A stretch of 64,000 nucleotides of DNA from Chrysemys picta bellii (lineage: Eukaryota > Chordata > Testudines > Emydidae): assembly GCF_011386835.1 (NCBI RefSeq), contig NC_088792.1:223351894-223415893 (forward strand). The letters run 5' to 3'. The notes below the pieces were generated by a model. The model made no database searches. It saw nothing but the letters and a program-made list of their open reading frames with translations, and was not told the DNA's origin. The position numbers and the translations under genes were made by a program. This document shows positions 12,093-24,500 of this stretch, piece by piece; within the stretch, counting starts at the first letter, position 1, and every line of letters starts with the position of its first letter.

Positions 12093-12170
12093 AGACAATC
12101 AGGGTCTTTCTTACTCTTTGGGGTTCAGACCCCCTGTTCTCCCCTTGGGGTGTCTGGACCCTGATTGTGA
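12093..12170. repeat. short hairpin element
   Basis: The arms 'acaatcagggtc' (from 12095) and 'gaccctgattgt' are perfect inverted copies. They enclose a second imperfect hairpin built on 'ggggttcagacccc' and 'ggggtgtctgga'. It looks like a tiny MITE or a MITE remnant. No clear target duplication was found. Confidence 0.5.
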
Positions 12171-12360
12171 CAGATACTGCTTGACATGTGTTACCACTCT
12201 CACAGTCTCATTCAGTATGGGGTAAGACCTCATTTTCCAAGAGGCACAAACCCACGGCCACACATTAATTGTGTACTCAATTTATAAGCACAGTTATCGG
12301 TACAAGATGAACTAATACAAGGCAATGTTATAACAGACTCTCCCGTTTTTGCTGTTACAG

Positions 12361-12586
12361 ATTAATCTCAAAGGTATTGGGCAACTTTATAAAATCCGCA
12401 TTGGTCATGACAACAGTGGAAATGACCCTAGCTGGTACCTAGAGGAGGTGAGACTTGAAAGAATGGCCCCTACCTCTGACCAGGAGATTTGTCTGGCTGT
12501 AGACTGCTGGCTAGCTGAAGATCAGGATGATGGAGACACCTGGACAGAAGTAGCAATTGGGATGTCTGAAAAGGAGCTTTTGTCAA
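12361..12586 (+). CDS. PLAT gene exon a: C-terminal half of a PLAT domain
   Basis: Acceptor 'tttttgctgttacag' and donor 'gtatgt' bound 226 nt, entering in phase 0 and leaving in phase 1. The translation has '[20 protein letters not shown]' then '[11 protein letters not shown]', the GHDN and W-(Y/F)-L blocks of PLAT strands. It ends with '[19 protein letters not shown]', the '.WL...DDG' signature. Joined to the next exon it reads ...ELLS-M-VIYELHV. The exon carrying the first half of this domain is not in the window. Its size is close to the later single-exon half-domains (220 and 214 nt). Confidence 0.85.
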
Positions 12587-15500
12587 GTATGTGTCGCTTA
12601 CATTATAACAAATTTTTATTAAACCTGAAGGGACGTAACCTGGGTTGCTTTGTGAGCTGTTCATACCCACCCCTCCAGTGCAAAGCTAAAAGCCAGTGTA
12701 ACCAGCCACAAGACAATCCCTCCCAGCACAGAGCCAATGTGGTAGTTCTGACAAAACCCCTTCTCTCCCAGAGGCCAAGGGATGTGGTCAGTTTATCCCT
12801 ATGCTCCTGTGGTGCTTGGCTGCTGCAACTGCCCCCTAAAACACTGTCAACTGGTGCTAGTTAAAGCAACCAAAAGGCACACATTGACCGAGGAGCGGGG
12901 AACACCAAGACAGCTTGAAATAAGGCTGATGTCACACATTCCTAAGTTGCACAAAATGCTTTGTAGCTGCAGTTCAGGATCTGGGCAATGAGCAGTTGTT
13001 GCTCAAACCAGATTTGAGCTATTCTCTGTAAAATGGCAATGTATAACTTTAGGACAGATCTTTTGAAGGACATCAGAGGTTATCCACATTTCTGTTGACA
13101 CCATGAATCTTTATAAGTGGAGCAGAAGAAACACATACAACAATTAAAAAGAACAAAGAAACAAATTTCTGGGCTTTTATAGTGGCACAGGGAGTTGGAA
13201 AAATCATTTAATGTATCACGTCTTTATAGAATTTCCTTGACATTAACAGGATGATGGTGCAGCTATGATCTGGTATCGTAGGCCCCTGAACTAGACCTTA
13301 TGTATGTTATAGTTTAGGCAGATTGTATTTGAGATGAGATAGTAGGAATGCAAGGAATTAGTGGCTCACTGTATAGAAGGGTCATCCCACACTTAGTCAG
13401 TGACAATCAACTAGTTCCAAAAGATGTAAACAAACTAATACCTTTAGGAGGTATGTCATTTTCCCCAAAAGCAATCTAGATTGAAACTGAGACATTTTTT
13501 TCATAGATTTTAAATCCAGAAAGAACTATTAGATCATCTGTTTTGACCTACTACACAGCACAGGCCATCGAAATGTTGGGAAGGACAGAGATACAAACTC
13601 ATTTCCCCTCAATCCCCTGCCCTTTTCCCCATTCTCCAGAATAGTATGCAATTTAAGTAACACCCTCACTGATTAAGGTGTTACATAAATTAGGATTGAG
13701 CAGGTGGAATTGAGGCCCACCTAATCTGAAAACAGTATTCGCATGAGCCACAGTATCACTCTTGGGAACCCCATGTGACATAAATGCCAAACATTGGTGC
13801 ACTAGGAAAATGAATGCCTGATGTTAGTGGAGTTGCGTCAGGTATGAATTTGACTCTCAGGACCCGATTCTCTACTGGGCAGTCATTTACAACTGTGCCA
13901 AGGAAGCGTAAAATACTGCCATTCTGATATGTAAACCGGGCCAGCTCCAGGCACCAGTGAAGGAAGCAGGTGCCTGGGGCGGCCAATAGAAAGGGGTGTC
14001 AGTCCATCTGTTGTTGGGGCAGCACGTCCGGGAATTCAGCGGCAATTCGGTGGTGGGTCCTTCACTCCCTCTCGTCCTCTTCGGCGGCACTTGGACGGCA
14101 GCTCAATCTTTTTTATTTTTTCCTTCGCCGCTTGGGGCGGCAAAAATGCTGGAGCCAGCCCTGTATGTACACTCACTCTGGCCAGTTGTAAATGGCTACA
14201 CAAGGTGCAAGGTAGTGGAGAATCATGTCTACTGTGTATATTGTTGAGAATATGCTCAAAACAGGGCATGAGTTCAGCCCTGCTAAAAGTGGTGGTACAC
14301 TATTGCTGTTGTTGTATTTGCAGGGACACCATCTTTGTTAAGATGTATGCAGCAAGTAAAAAATATTCATAATATGGGTTTTAGAAATTTCATAACTTTT
14401 TAAGTTTATAGCTACAAATTAACTATTGATTTTGGGTTCATTTAAATTGAATATCAATATAAACTCAGCAAGGCTGCCCAAGGATTTTCTATTTCTCCAT
14501 AACGAGAAAATGAAACGCTAGCCATTTGCATTTCCCATTTACAAGGGTAATTGCCTACAAGTACTGGACAAACCACATCTCAAGTCATTTACACAACAAA
14601 ACAAATAATGTGCTGCATATTACCTAACAACAACCTGATACAATTTTATAATTTGTCTCCAGTGCTTTCAAATCAGTCTGGTACCTTTCCCCAGCACTAA
14701 ATTCACTTAATTAAAAAATAATAATAATTTTCCCAAAACATTAACCAAAATGGAAAAGTATTTTTATAATCTCAACTCAGGAGGCATTGCATTTTTTATT
14801 GCTGTTCTTTGCCACTGATCTTTATTACTCATCTTTTCCCTCTAAACGGTGTCCTCTCCCTGCTTTCTCCATTCAAAACTCCATTATCCTCCCAACACAG
14901 ACTCGAAACCTTAGAGTTGGTTTTGATTCCTCTTTCCCTTGCCACCTTCTACCTGCCCAATTCCTTCCCTCAAATCCAGGGGTAACTGCTACCAGTTACT
15001 GTCAGTTCTTCCTTACATCATCTCTAAAATCTCTTCTTTCATCTCCTTCTGTTTCTGACTTTGACAACTTTTCCTCCTGCTTGTCTCCTTACATGAGGCC
15101 AGTCAGTTCAAAATGCTGGCACTAAAATAATCTTCCTGCTCAGAGTGATGCTTTCATCCCTGTTTAGCCTTCACTGGCTTCCCTTCATCTTCCATGTCAA
15201 ATTCAGACTTCTCACCCTTCAGGGTTCTGCATAACTCTGCCTTTGCCTCTACACTTCAGGTTTTATTTTTTCTCTACTTCCCGAACTACCGGCCCTCATG
15301 TCTGAGTGCCTCTTCTTATCTCCTTCTCCCATCTCCTCATCATGCCTTCTTTCATGTCACTCCCATTACACTTGGAACTCCTTCCCTGCAGTTCAGGACA
15401 GTCTTGCTGACTTCCAGTGTTCATCATTTTACACTTACTGAATCAGCATTCTTCAGACTTGACTTGGTTTGATCCCATAGTGACTAGGGTGACCGGATAG

Positions 15501-18500
15501 CAAGCGTGAAAAATCAGGAGGGGAGAGGGGGAGTAGTAGTTGCCATATAAGACAAAAGTCCATAATATCGGGCATCTGGTCGCACTAAACAAACTCAAAG
15601 AAAATCCATTCAATAGTTATTAAAGTGATGGATGCTTAAAACTGACAAATGTGGTCTGAATTGTGTCAAGGAAAAAAATAAAATACAAAAAAAAACAAAG
15701 AAAAAAAAGGAAAAAGAAAATAAACTCAAAAATAAAAAAATGCTGTAAGTGCTCACAATTTTACTTTAAATACTCATGACTGCATAACTGATTTTTTTTT
15801 CAACCATGGCTTTTGATCTGAAAGCTATACAGTACAAGAAATGTCAATGTTTTTATTTGTTTTCAAATTATCTAAATGCAAACTGTGTAATGTGAACATA
15901 AAGGGGAAAAATCTATTTTGTCCATGCTTGAATACATCAAAAATGGTTGAACTAATTTGGCTCAAACTTAAAAAAAATTCACTTTTGGACTGAGGGAAAT
16001 CAAGGAAAAAATTGTTTTGAGAAATTTATGAGCAGCTACAGAGAGCAGCATTAGAATAGTCTCCTAATAATATGTCCAGTCTGTTAAAGCACCAGGTCAA
16101 AAATGGCTGACTTTATGTGGTCCTAGAGTTGTCAGTGGACCACATCCATCATAAGATGGTACAAAAAGTGACCAAAAGTATTAAAAGTCCAAATGTTATT
16201 ACTTTTATCACTATCAAATGTTTATCACCATCTTACCACTAGAGATGTTCCAAGTATCTATGGAAAAATTCAATCTGAGGCAGGCATCCATTGACCTACA
16301 GTAAGTAAATTAATACCTGCACTTTTTCCTGATTGAAAGGTTTCCTTTATGGTACAAAGACTAGCATTTTCCCTTACATAAGTTAAGATAAAATTACCAT
16401 GGGTTTCAATCAACATGTGTCATGGCACAAGGTGATCAATAGCTGAGATTGGTAAGAAATTGTCTTCCACATTGCATACATATGTGTACTATGGAGGTAT
16501 ATTTGGCTTTTTTGCATTCACTTGAAGCATCTGACTGTGGTTCTTATCAGACACAGGATATCTAACTACATAGAGCACTTTTTGTTTGAGCGATTATGGG
16601 AATTCCTATATTCTCTGCTGTCATTTTGTAACAAACCCCTTGAGAAATGCAATATATTTGATTTACTAGCATCTTTTGATACCATTGTATTACAGTGTTA
16701 GAAATGTTGGTTCTTTACTGCTTTAACATCATTTCCAGAAGTCCTGCCAGCAGTGATGGTGCTGCCAAGAAAGAGATTGTAAACATAATGGTTACAGTGA
16801 GTATTGTGGCTACAGCTACAGTTAGTGGGCAACTTTAAGATCAGTCTATAGCCCTGATCTTGCAAACATTTATGCATTAATCACTTTATGCCTACGAGTA
16901 GTGGACTGGGGCCTAAACCTGCAATACTTAAACTCCCAGCATAATTTTTGCATACAATATTTGCCTGGTATGTTTTCAGGTATGTTTTATAGAATCAGTT
17001 CAAATCAAGGAAATAAAATGACAGAGGAAATTATAAAGAAGTGGAAGAGGAGTCATGATTGAAATGTCTCCATGCCATAATGTTTGTATTTATCACTTGC
17101 CAGATAGTGGGGCAATTACAGCTTTTGGGGAACAGTTGTTGAGAGAGTCTGCTGAAAATTTCATGTGAAATAGCAGCTATGTGAACTAATAGCAGCTACC
17201 TGATCTGAAAATAATTTGGGCAATTTGTGTCATTATGATCACACAACTGTAAATGTTGAAAAAGCTTATCTCATATGCAGACTGAGTGAACAAAATGTAA
17301 GTTATACTTCATCTTAAATTCATCTGCTATTAGCTAGGAGTCTAAACTAGTGAGGGCAACCATTTTAAAACTATAATAATAGAGTTACTCTGAACAGTGT
17401 TGAGTTTGGAATGATGATGTATAGCATGTGGAGAGAAAAGACAAACTTTTACAGAGCGGTGACTTCTAGTTTCTTATTCTTCCATTTTAATACTATCAGG
17501 TATGCCTCTTCCACCTTCCCAAACATGTTAAGATATCAACATCAATTTAGTCTTTCAAACAAAACTGGCTGCAATACTTTTAAATATATACAGTGGGCAA
17601 AACTAACAAATAATGTTGACCTCTAGGGTTTGAGTTTGCAAGCCATCCATGCAGGTAACTCCCTTTGAAGTAAATAAGAGTTCCACTTGCAGAGTGCTTG
17701 CAGGATGGGGACTATAATGACTCTAACTGATTACCTTAGATCAAACAGTATTGGCAATCCCAAACCACAAGATAGGCCCTCCAAAATAATTTGTAATAAT
17801 AATACAGTTTGGATTCTCTGTTTTATTTCATAGAAGTGTAGGACTGGAAGGGACCTTGGTAGCTCATCTAGTCCAGTCCCCTGCACTCATGGCAGGACTA
17901 AGTATTATCGAGGCCATCCCTGACAGGTGTTTTTGAGACATTATGATGCACTTTGATCCCCTTTCAAGCTTTTATGCCACAATTACAGGAGCTAGAGACT
18001 TTTTTTTAAATAAAGAAGAACAGGAGTACTTGTGGCACCTTAGTCCTGTTCTTCTTTTTGCGGATACAGACTAACACGGCTGTTACTCTGAAACCTTTTT
18101 TTTAAATGATAACTCAGTTTCTCATGTAATCACTGGACTCTAGGAGCTGGGATGTTAAGAAAAATACCAGATAACACAAGGTGCGTGATAAAATTTCAAT
18201 AGTTAGCAAAACACTGAATTGTTATGGCCTGAAAAGGTACATACCTAAGCACTGTCTCTCCTCACTGCACTCCTGTAATAGTCTTTAATGTTAAGTAACC
18301 CTTCCGTTCTTTTTTGAACATGTCTATTGTAGCTGCTTTTACATCCGTCTTTGATGGAGGCTTTCAGAAGTTCACCATCCTCTGCATGAAAGCATTTTAC
18401 CTCCCTTGTTTCAACTTTTCAGTCCATGACCTCAAGTCCTGGGGTTTTCCATTTGATTTTAGAGCTTATTTAAAGAATCCTTATATAGCTACTTGAAGAT

Positions 18501-21500
18501 TTCAATCGTATATTTTCCAAAAGGTTAGTTTAGTAGCAAGTGCTATCCTCGTTTTTCCAACCATTCTATGTTAATTAATCCTCCTAAATCATGTTGCCCT
18601 TTTCTAGACCCTTTTCTATGCCTTTGATGCCCTCATATTAGATACAGCAGTCTAAACTCAGTTTAACAAATCCCTCTCATAATGTTAAAGTAATGTCTAC
18701 TGGCTTGCATTCAATAGTTCTGCTTAGAGTGTAATTTCCAATATATCCTCTGCTTTTTTTTTTGAGCAAAGGCCTGAATCTCTACTCTGTTACCGCAGTT
18801 TTTTGCTGGCATAACTACACTGAAATCAGTGGAATTACACTGGAATGAAACTGCTGCACTAGATTGGGGAATCAGGCCCATCAGGCTCTAATTATGATAG
18901 TTTTATGACTGACATATTATGGCAATGTGAAAAATGTAGCAATTTAAAATATGTTATATTGTCGGCCCTTTGCTGACTAGTAGCAGCAGATTTGGATCTT
19001 TGGAGCATGTCAGGAAGAGAAGCTAATGATGCAAAGATTTAGGATATCTCCTAATTAAGTTATTTATTGACAGCAGCGGTGTGCAAACTTTTCCAGTCAC
19101 CCCCCGCCCTGCCTTACCATTAACAGAATCTGGCTGCGCCTCCCTCCATTATTGCACAGCCACTGCTTCCTCAGCAGCAGAGCGTGGGCTGAAGGCGGAG
19201 CGGGGGGTGGAATTGGGGGTGGGGGAGGAGCTGGGGCTAGAGGTGGAACTGGTCAGGGGCAGAGAGGGAGTGAGGGTAGAATTGGGCTGGGGGTGGAGCA
19301 GAACTGGGGCTTGGGAGTGGAGTGGGGTGGAGTGACCAAGAGTTTAGAGCTGCTATTCTAAATTAGACAGAGAAGATAGTCTGTATATAATCAAAGCCAA
19401 AACTCTCTAGATGGTGAGATGAAGGTTTATTACAAAGAGGTGAAGAGATTTTGTTTTGGCTTTACATTTTCTCAATATACACATCTTTCTTACTCTAAGG
19501 GTATGTCTACACTACGGGATTATTCCGATTTTACAGAAACGGCTTTTTGGAAACAGATTGTATAAAATCGAGTACATGCGGCCACACTAAGCACATTAAT
19601 TCGGCGGTGTGCGTCCATGTACCAAGGCTAGCGTCGACTTCTGGAGCGTTGCACTGTGGGTAGCTATCCCATAGCTATCCCATAGTTCCCTCAGCCTCCC
19701 CCACCCATTGGAATTCTGGGTTGAGATCCCAATGCCTGATGGGGCAAAAAACATTGTCGCTGGTGGTTCTGGATACATCCTCCACCTCCCTCCGGGAAAG
19801 CAATGGCAGACAACCGTTTTGCGCCTTTTTTCCTGGGTGAACACTGCACTGCGTACGCCATACCACATCAAGCATGGAGTCCGCTCAGCTCAAGACAGCA
19901 GACATGAACATTGTAAATATCTCGCGCATTCTCGTGCAGTCTATGCTGAACCAGGACCAGAAAAACCAGGCGAGGAGGAGGCGGCGACTGCAGCGTGGCA
20001 ACGAGAGTGATGAGGACATGGACACGGACACAGAATTCTCTCAAACCGAATTCTCTTGGTGCTTTGGAGATCATGTTCTTAATGGGGCAGGTTCTAGCTG
20101 TGGAACGCCAATTCTGGGCCTGGGAAACAAGCACAGACTGGTGGGACCGCATAGTGTTGCAGGTCTGGGATGATTCCCAGTGGCAGTGAAACTTTCGCAT
20201 GCGTAAAGGCACTTTCATGGAACTTTGTGACTTGCTTTCCCCTGCTCTGATGTGCCAGAATACCAAGATGAGAGCAGCCGTCACAGTTGAGAAGTGAGTG
20301 GCGATAGCCCTGTGGAAGCCTGCACCGCCAGACAGATACTGGTTAGTCAGGAATCAATTTGGAGTGGGCAAATCTACTGTGGGGGCTGCTGTGATTCAAG
20401 TAGCCAAAGCAATCACTGAGCTGCTGCTACCAAAGGTAGTGACTCTGGGAAATGTGTAGGTGATAGTGGATGGCTTTGCTGCAATGGGATTCCCTAACTG
20501 TGGTGGGGCGATAGATGGAACCCATATCCCTATCTTGGCACCGGAGCACCAGGGCAGCCAGTATATAAACCGCAAGGGGTACTTTTCAATGGTGCTGCAA
20601 GCACTGGTGGACCACAAGGGACGTTTCACCAACATCAATGTGGACTGGCTGTGAAGGGTTCATGACACTCGCGTCTTCAGGAACACTACTCTGTTTAAAT
20701 GGCTGCAGCAAGGGATTTACTTCCCAGACCAGAAAATAACTGTTGGGGATGTTGAAATGCCTATAGTTATCCTTGGGGACCCAGCCTACCCCTTAATGCC
20801 ATGGCTCATGAAGCCATACACAGGCAGCCTGGACAGTAGTCAGGAGCTTTTCAACTACAGGCTGAGCAAGTGCAGAATGGTGGTAGAATGTGGACGTTTA
20901 AAGGGACGCTGGTGCACGTTACTGACTCGCTCAGACCACAGCCAAACCAATATTCCCATTGTTATTGCTGCTTGCTGTGTGCTCCACAATATCTGTGAGA
21001 GTAAGGGGGAGACCTTTATGGCGGGGTGGGAGGCTGAGGCAAATCGCCTGGCTGCTGATTACGCGCAGCCAGACACCAGGGCGATTAGAAGAGCACACCA
21101 GGAAGCACGGCGCATCAGAGAAGTTTTGAAAACCAGTTTCATGATTGGCCAGGCTACCGTGTGAAAGTTCTGTTTGTTTCTCCTTAATGAAAACACACCC
21201 TCTTGACTCATTCTCTGTAAGCAACCCACCCTCCCCCTTCAATCCCAGCTTGCTTTCAAAGGAAATAAAGTCACTATCATTTAAAAATCATTTATTCTTT
21301 ATGAATTGATTATAAAAAGAGGGAGAGAACCCGGGTGGGATTTGGGTGGAGGAGGATCGGCGCGAAGGAAAAGGCCACTAAAAAAAGGTTAAAAAAATGA
21401 TAGCCTTTTGCTTGGGCTGTCCACTGGGGTGGAATGGGAGGGTATACGGAGCCTCCCCCCCCTGCATTCTTACACGTCTGGGTGAGGAGGCTATGGAACC

Positions 21501-24500
21501 AGGTGAGGGGGGAGGGTGGTTATACAGGTGCTGCAGCGGCAGTCTGTGATCCTGCTGTCATTCCTGAAACTCCACCAGACGCCGGAGCATGTCCGTTTGC
21601 TCACACAGCAGCCCCAACGTTGCATCCTGCCTCCTCTGATCTTCCTGCCGCCACCTCTCATCTCGAGCATCTCTCCTCTCCTCACATTAGTCCCTTCTTT
21701 CCTCACGTTTGTCCCTCATGTCCTCCCGTTGGTCCCTCCTGTCCTCACGTTCACTGGCCTCTTTCCTGCACTTTGAAACCGCATCCTTCCACTCATTCAG
21801 ATGAGCTCTTTCATTGCGGGTCGATTCCATGATTTCAGAGAACATCTCGTCTCTCGTCCTTTTTTTTCGCCTCCTTATCTGAGATAGCCTTCGGGACGGA
21901 GGAGGGAGGCTTGAAAAATTTGCAGCTGCGGGAGGGAGGGAGGGGAAAAAAAGGGAGAGAAGTATTTTAAAAGATACATTTTACAGAAAAATGCTTATAC
22001 TCTTTCACGGTGAACAACACTATTCACATTACATAGCACATGTGATTTCAGTACAAGGTCGCATTTTGCTTCTTAATATTGAGTGCCTGTGGCTTTGGTG
22101 TTAGAGAGCACAGATGCAGGTCCGGGCAACAGAATTCGGCTTGCATGCGGCCATGATAAGCCATTGTCTTTCGGCTTCTGTAGCCTTCAGAAAAGCAGCG
22201 CCCTGCTTTTGCACATACCAAGCAAAGCCCATTGAGTGCTTTGGTTTTCCTGTTAACGTGCAGCATCAGAAACCAAACTACTCCTCCTCCCCCCAATCCA
22301 ATTCTCTGGGATGATCACTTTATCCCTCCCCCCCACCGCGTGGCTGGTATCAGGGAAGATCCCTGCAGAAACCAAACTAACCACCCCCCCCATCGCTTTA
22401 CCCCTCCCCCCACTGCGTGGCTGGTATCAGGGAAGATCCCTGCCAGCCAAACACGAAAAGATTAGTGCCAATGATCCCCCTCCCCCACTTGGCTAACTGC
22501 AAGAAGGATTTCTTTTCAGCCACAGGCAAACAGCCCAGTAGGAACGGCCACCTCTGTCCCCTTAATTAAATTCCCGTATTTCAGCCAGGTTACCATGAGC
22601 GATATCACTCTCCTGAGGATAACACAGCGAGATAAAGAACGCATGTCGCTTGAATGCCAGCAAACACCGGGACTCTATGGTACCAAGCTTTGTCATGCAA
22701 TGATACCAGATTACTTCCTACTAGCATGGCGTGGTCAAATGTCCTACCATGGAGGAAGGAATAAGGCTGCACTGCCCAGAACCCTTCTCGAAAGGCTTTT
22801 GGATTAGCTCCAGGAGAGTTTCATGGAGATGTCCCTGGAGGATTTCTGCTCCATCCACAGACACGTTAACAGACTTTTCCAGTAGCTGTACTGGCCACGA
22901 ATGCATCCCAAGTCCTCAGGACAAATTAATCATTAAAAAACGCTTGCTTTTAAACCATGTTTTATATTTACAAAGGTACACTCACCGGAGGTCCCTTCCA
23001 TGGCCTCATTGTCTGGGAGTTGGGAGGGTACTTCTGTCAGGCTGAGAAAAAGATCCTGTGTGCTCTCTGCAAGCTCGTCCTCCTCCTCCTCCTCATCTTC
23101 CCCGTCCGCAGAATCCTCAGGCATGGCTGAGATTACCCCCGCCTGGGAATCCACGGTCAGAGGTGGGGTAGTCGTGGCAGCCCCCCCAATAATTGCATGC
23201 AGCTCAGCATAGAAGCGGCATGTCTGCGGCTCTGCCCCGGACCTTCTGTTTGCTTCTTTGGTTTTCTGGTAGGCTTGTCTGAGCTCCTTAACTTTCACGT
23301 GACACTGTAGTGAGTCCCTATTGTGGCCTCTCTCCATCATGCCCTTGGAGATTTTTTCCAAAGTTTTGGCATTTCATCTTTTGGAACATAGTTCTGCTAG
23401 CACTGAATCCTCTCCCCATATAGCGATCAGATCCAGTACCTCCCGTATGGTCCATGCTGGTGCTCTTTTTCGATTCTCGGACTGCATGGTTATCTGATGA
23501 GCTCTGCATGGTCACCTGTGCTCTCCACGCTGGGCAAACAGGAAATGAAATTCAAAAGTTCACGGGGCTTTTCCTGTCTACTTGGCCAGTGCATCCGAGT
23601 TCATATTGCTTTCCAGAGCAGTCACAATGGTTCACTGTGGGATAGCTCCCGGAGGCCAATACCTTCGAATTGCGGCCACACTAACCCTAATTCAAAATGG
23701 CAATACTGATTTCAGCGCTACTCCCCTCGTCGGGGAGGAGTACAGATATCGAAATTAAGAGCCCTTTATATCGAAGGAAAGGGCTTCGTTGTGTGGACGG
23801 GTGCAAGGTTAATTCAGTTTAACACTGCTAAATTCGAGATAAACTCCTAGTGTGGACCAGGCCTGAGTGGAATATTCAGATAGGTATCCATTGAAAAGTT
23901 ACATTCAACTCTTATTATATTCTCCCTGGTTATCCCATGGTTTTACAATTTTATTTAATATATGAGCCATTGATCTGCTCATATTCCTGTGCTAAACTGC
24001 AATTCTTTCTAATTCTCTTCCTGTACATCCTGCATTTGCTCGTTCAGTTTGATGTCACCTCCAAAGTAACTTGTTGGTACTTCGTTCCTGTGAGTCATTT
24101 GTTATTGAAGAGCTTACTTTTCAAATAGGCTGCTAAAACTGTGTGCCAGTTATTTGCCTTTGCAGTTTTAAGACTGCAAATCACTTGCAGGTGCAAATAA
24201 TATAGACGTTTGCCTAATTTGCTGGCACAATTATATAGTTAGAAGTCTGCATCCTTTTGTTAGCACCTGCAAGTGGTTTGCAATTTCAACATCTTGGGTG
24301 TGAATGGTAAGGGTGCAAAATTGTAAGTTCAGTCTTTGGGCTGGATTCCACCACTCTAACTAACTACATGTAGTACCTTCCTCCACAAATAGTCCAGGAG
24401 AGCTGCTTACTTAATATAAGTAAGAGTGGCAGAATCTAATCCATAGATACTCTTTTGGAAATTTGACCCAAAAAGTATTGTGTACAATACTGATCACTGT

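Larger units (their letters stand above)
19499..23863 (+). mobile_element. PIF/Harbinger DNA transposon, two genes, about 4.37 kb
   Basis: The left end 'gggtatgtctacactacggg' and the complement of the right end, 'ggcctggtccacactaggag', are imperfect terminal inverted repeats. Flanking 3-mers are taa (19496-19498) and tga (23864-23866), fitting the 3-bp target duplication of this superfamily with one change. Inside are a HARBI1-like nuclease gene on + and a Myb/SANT-like DNA-binding gene on -, arranged tail to tail. This is the standard gene set of autonomous PIF/Harbinger elements. Both genes carry stop codons, so this copy is dead but nearly complete. Confidence 0.88.

Noticed and set aside
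19081..19361. Glycine/glutamate-rich + strand frames
   Set aside because: Produced by a G-rich degenerate repeat, with no domain.
19868..20284. 138-codon minus-strand frame in the transposon
   Set aside because: It is a shadow of the + strand transposase N-terminal region.
21434..21832. 132-codon proline-rich + strand frame in the transposon
   Set aside because: It is the reverse reading of the Myb-like gene's second exon.
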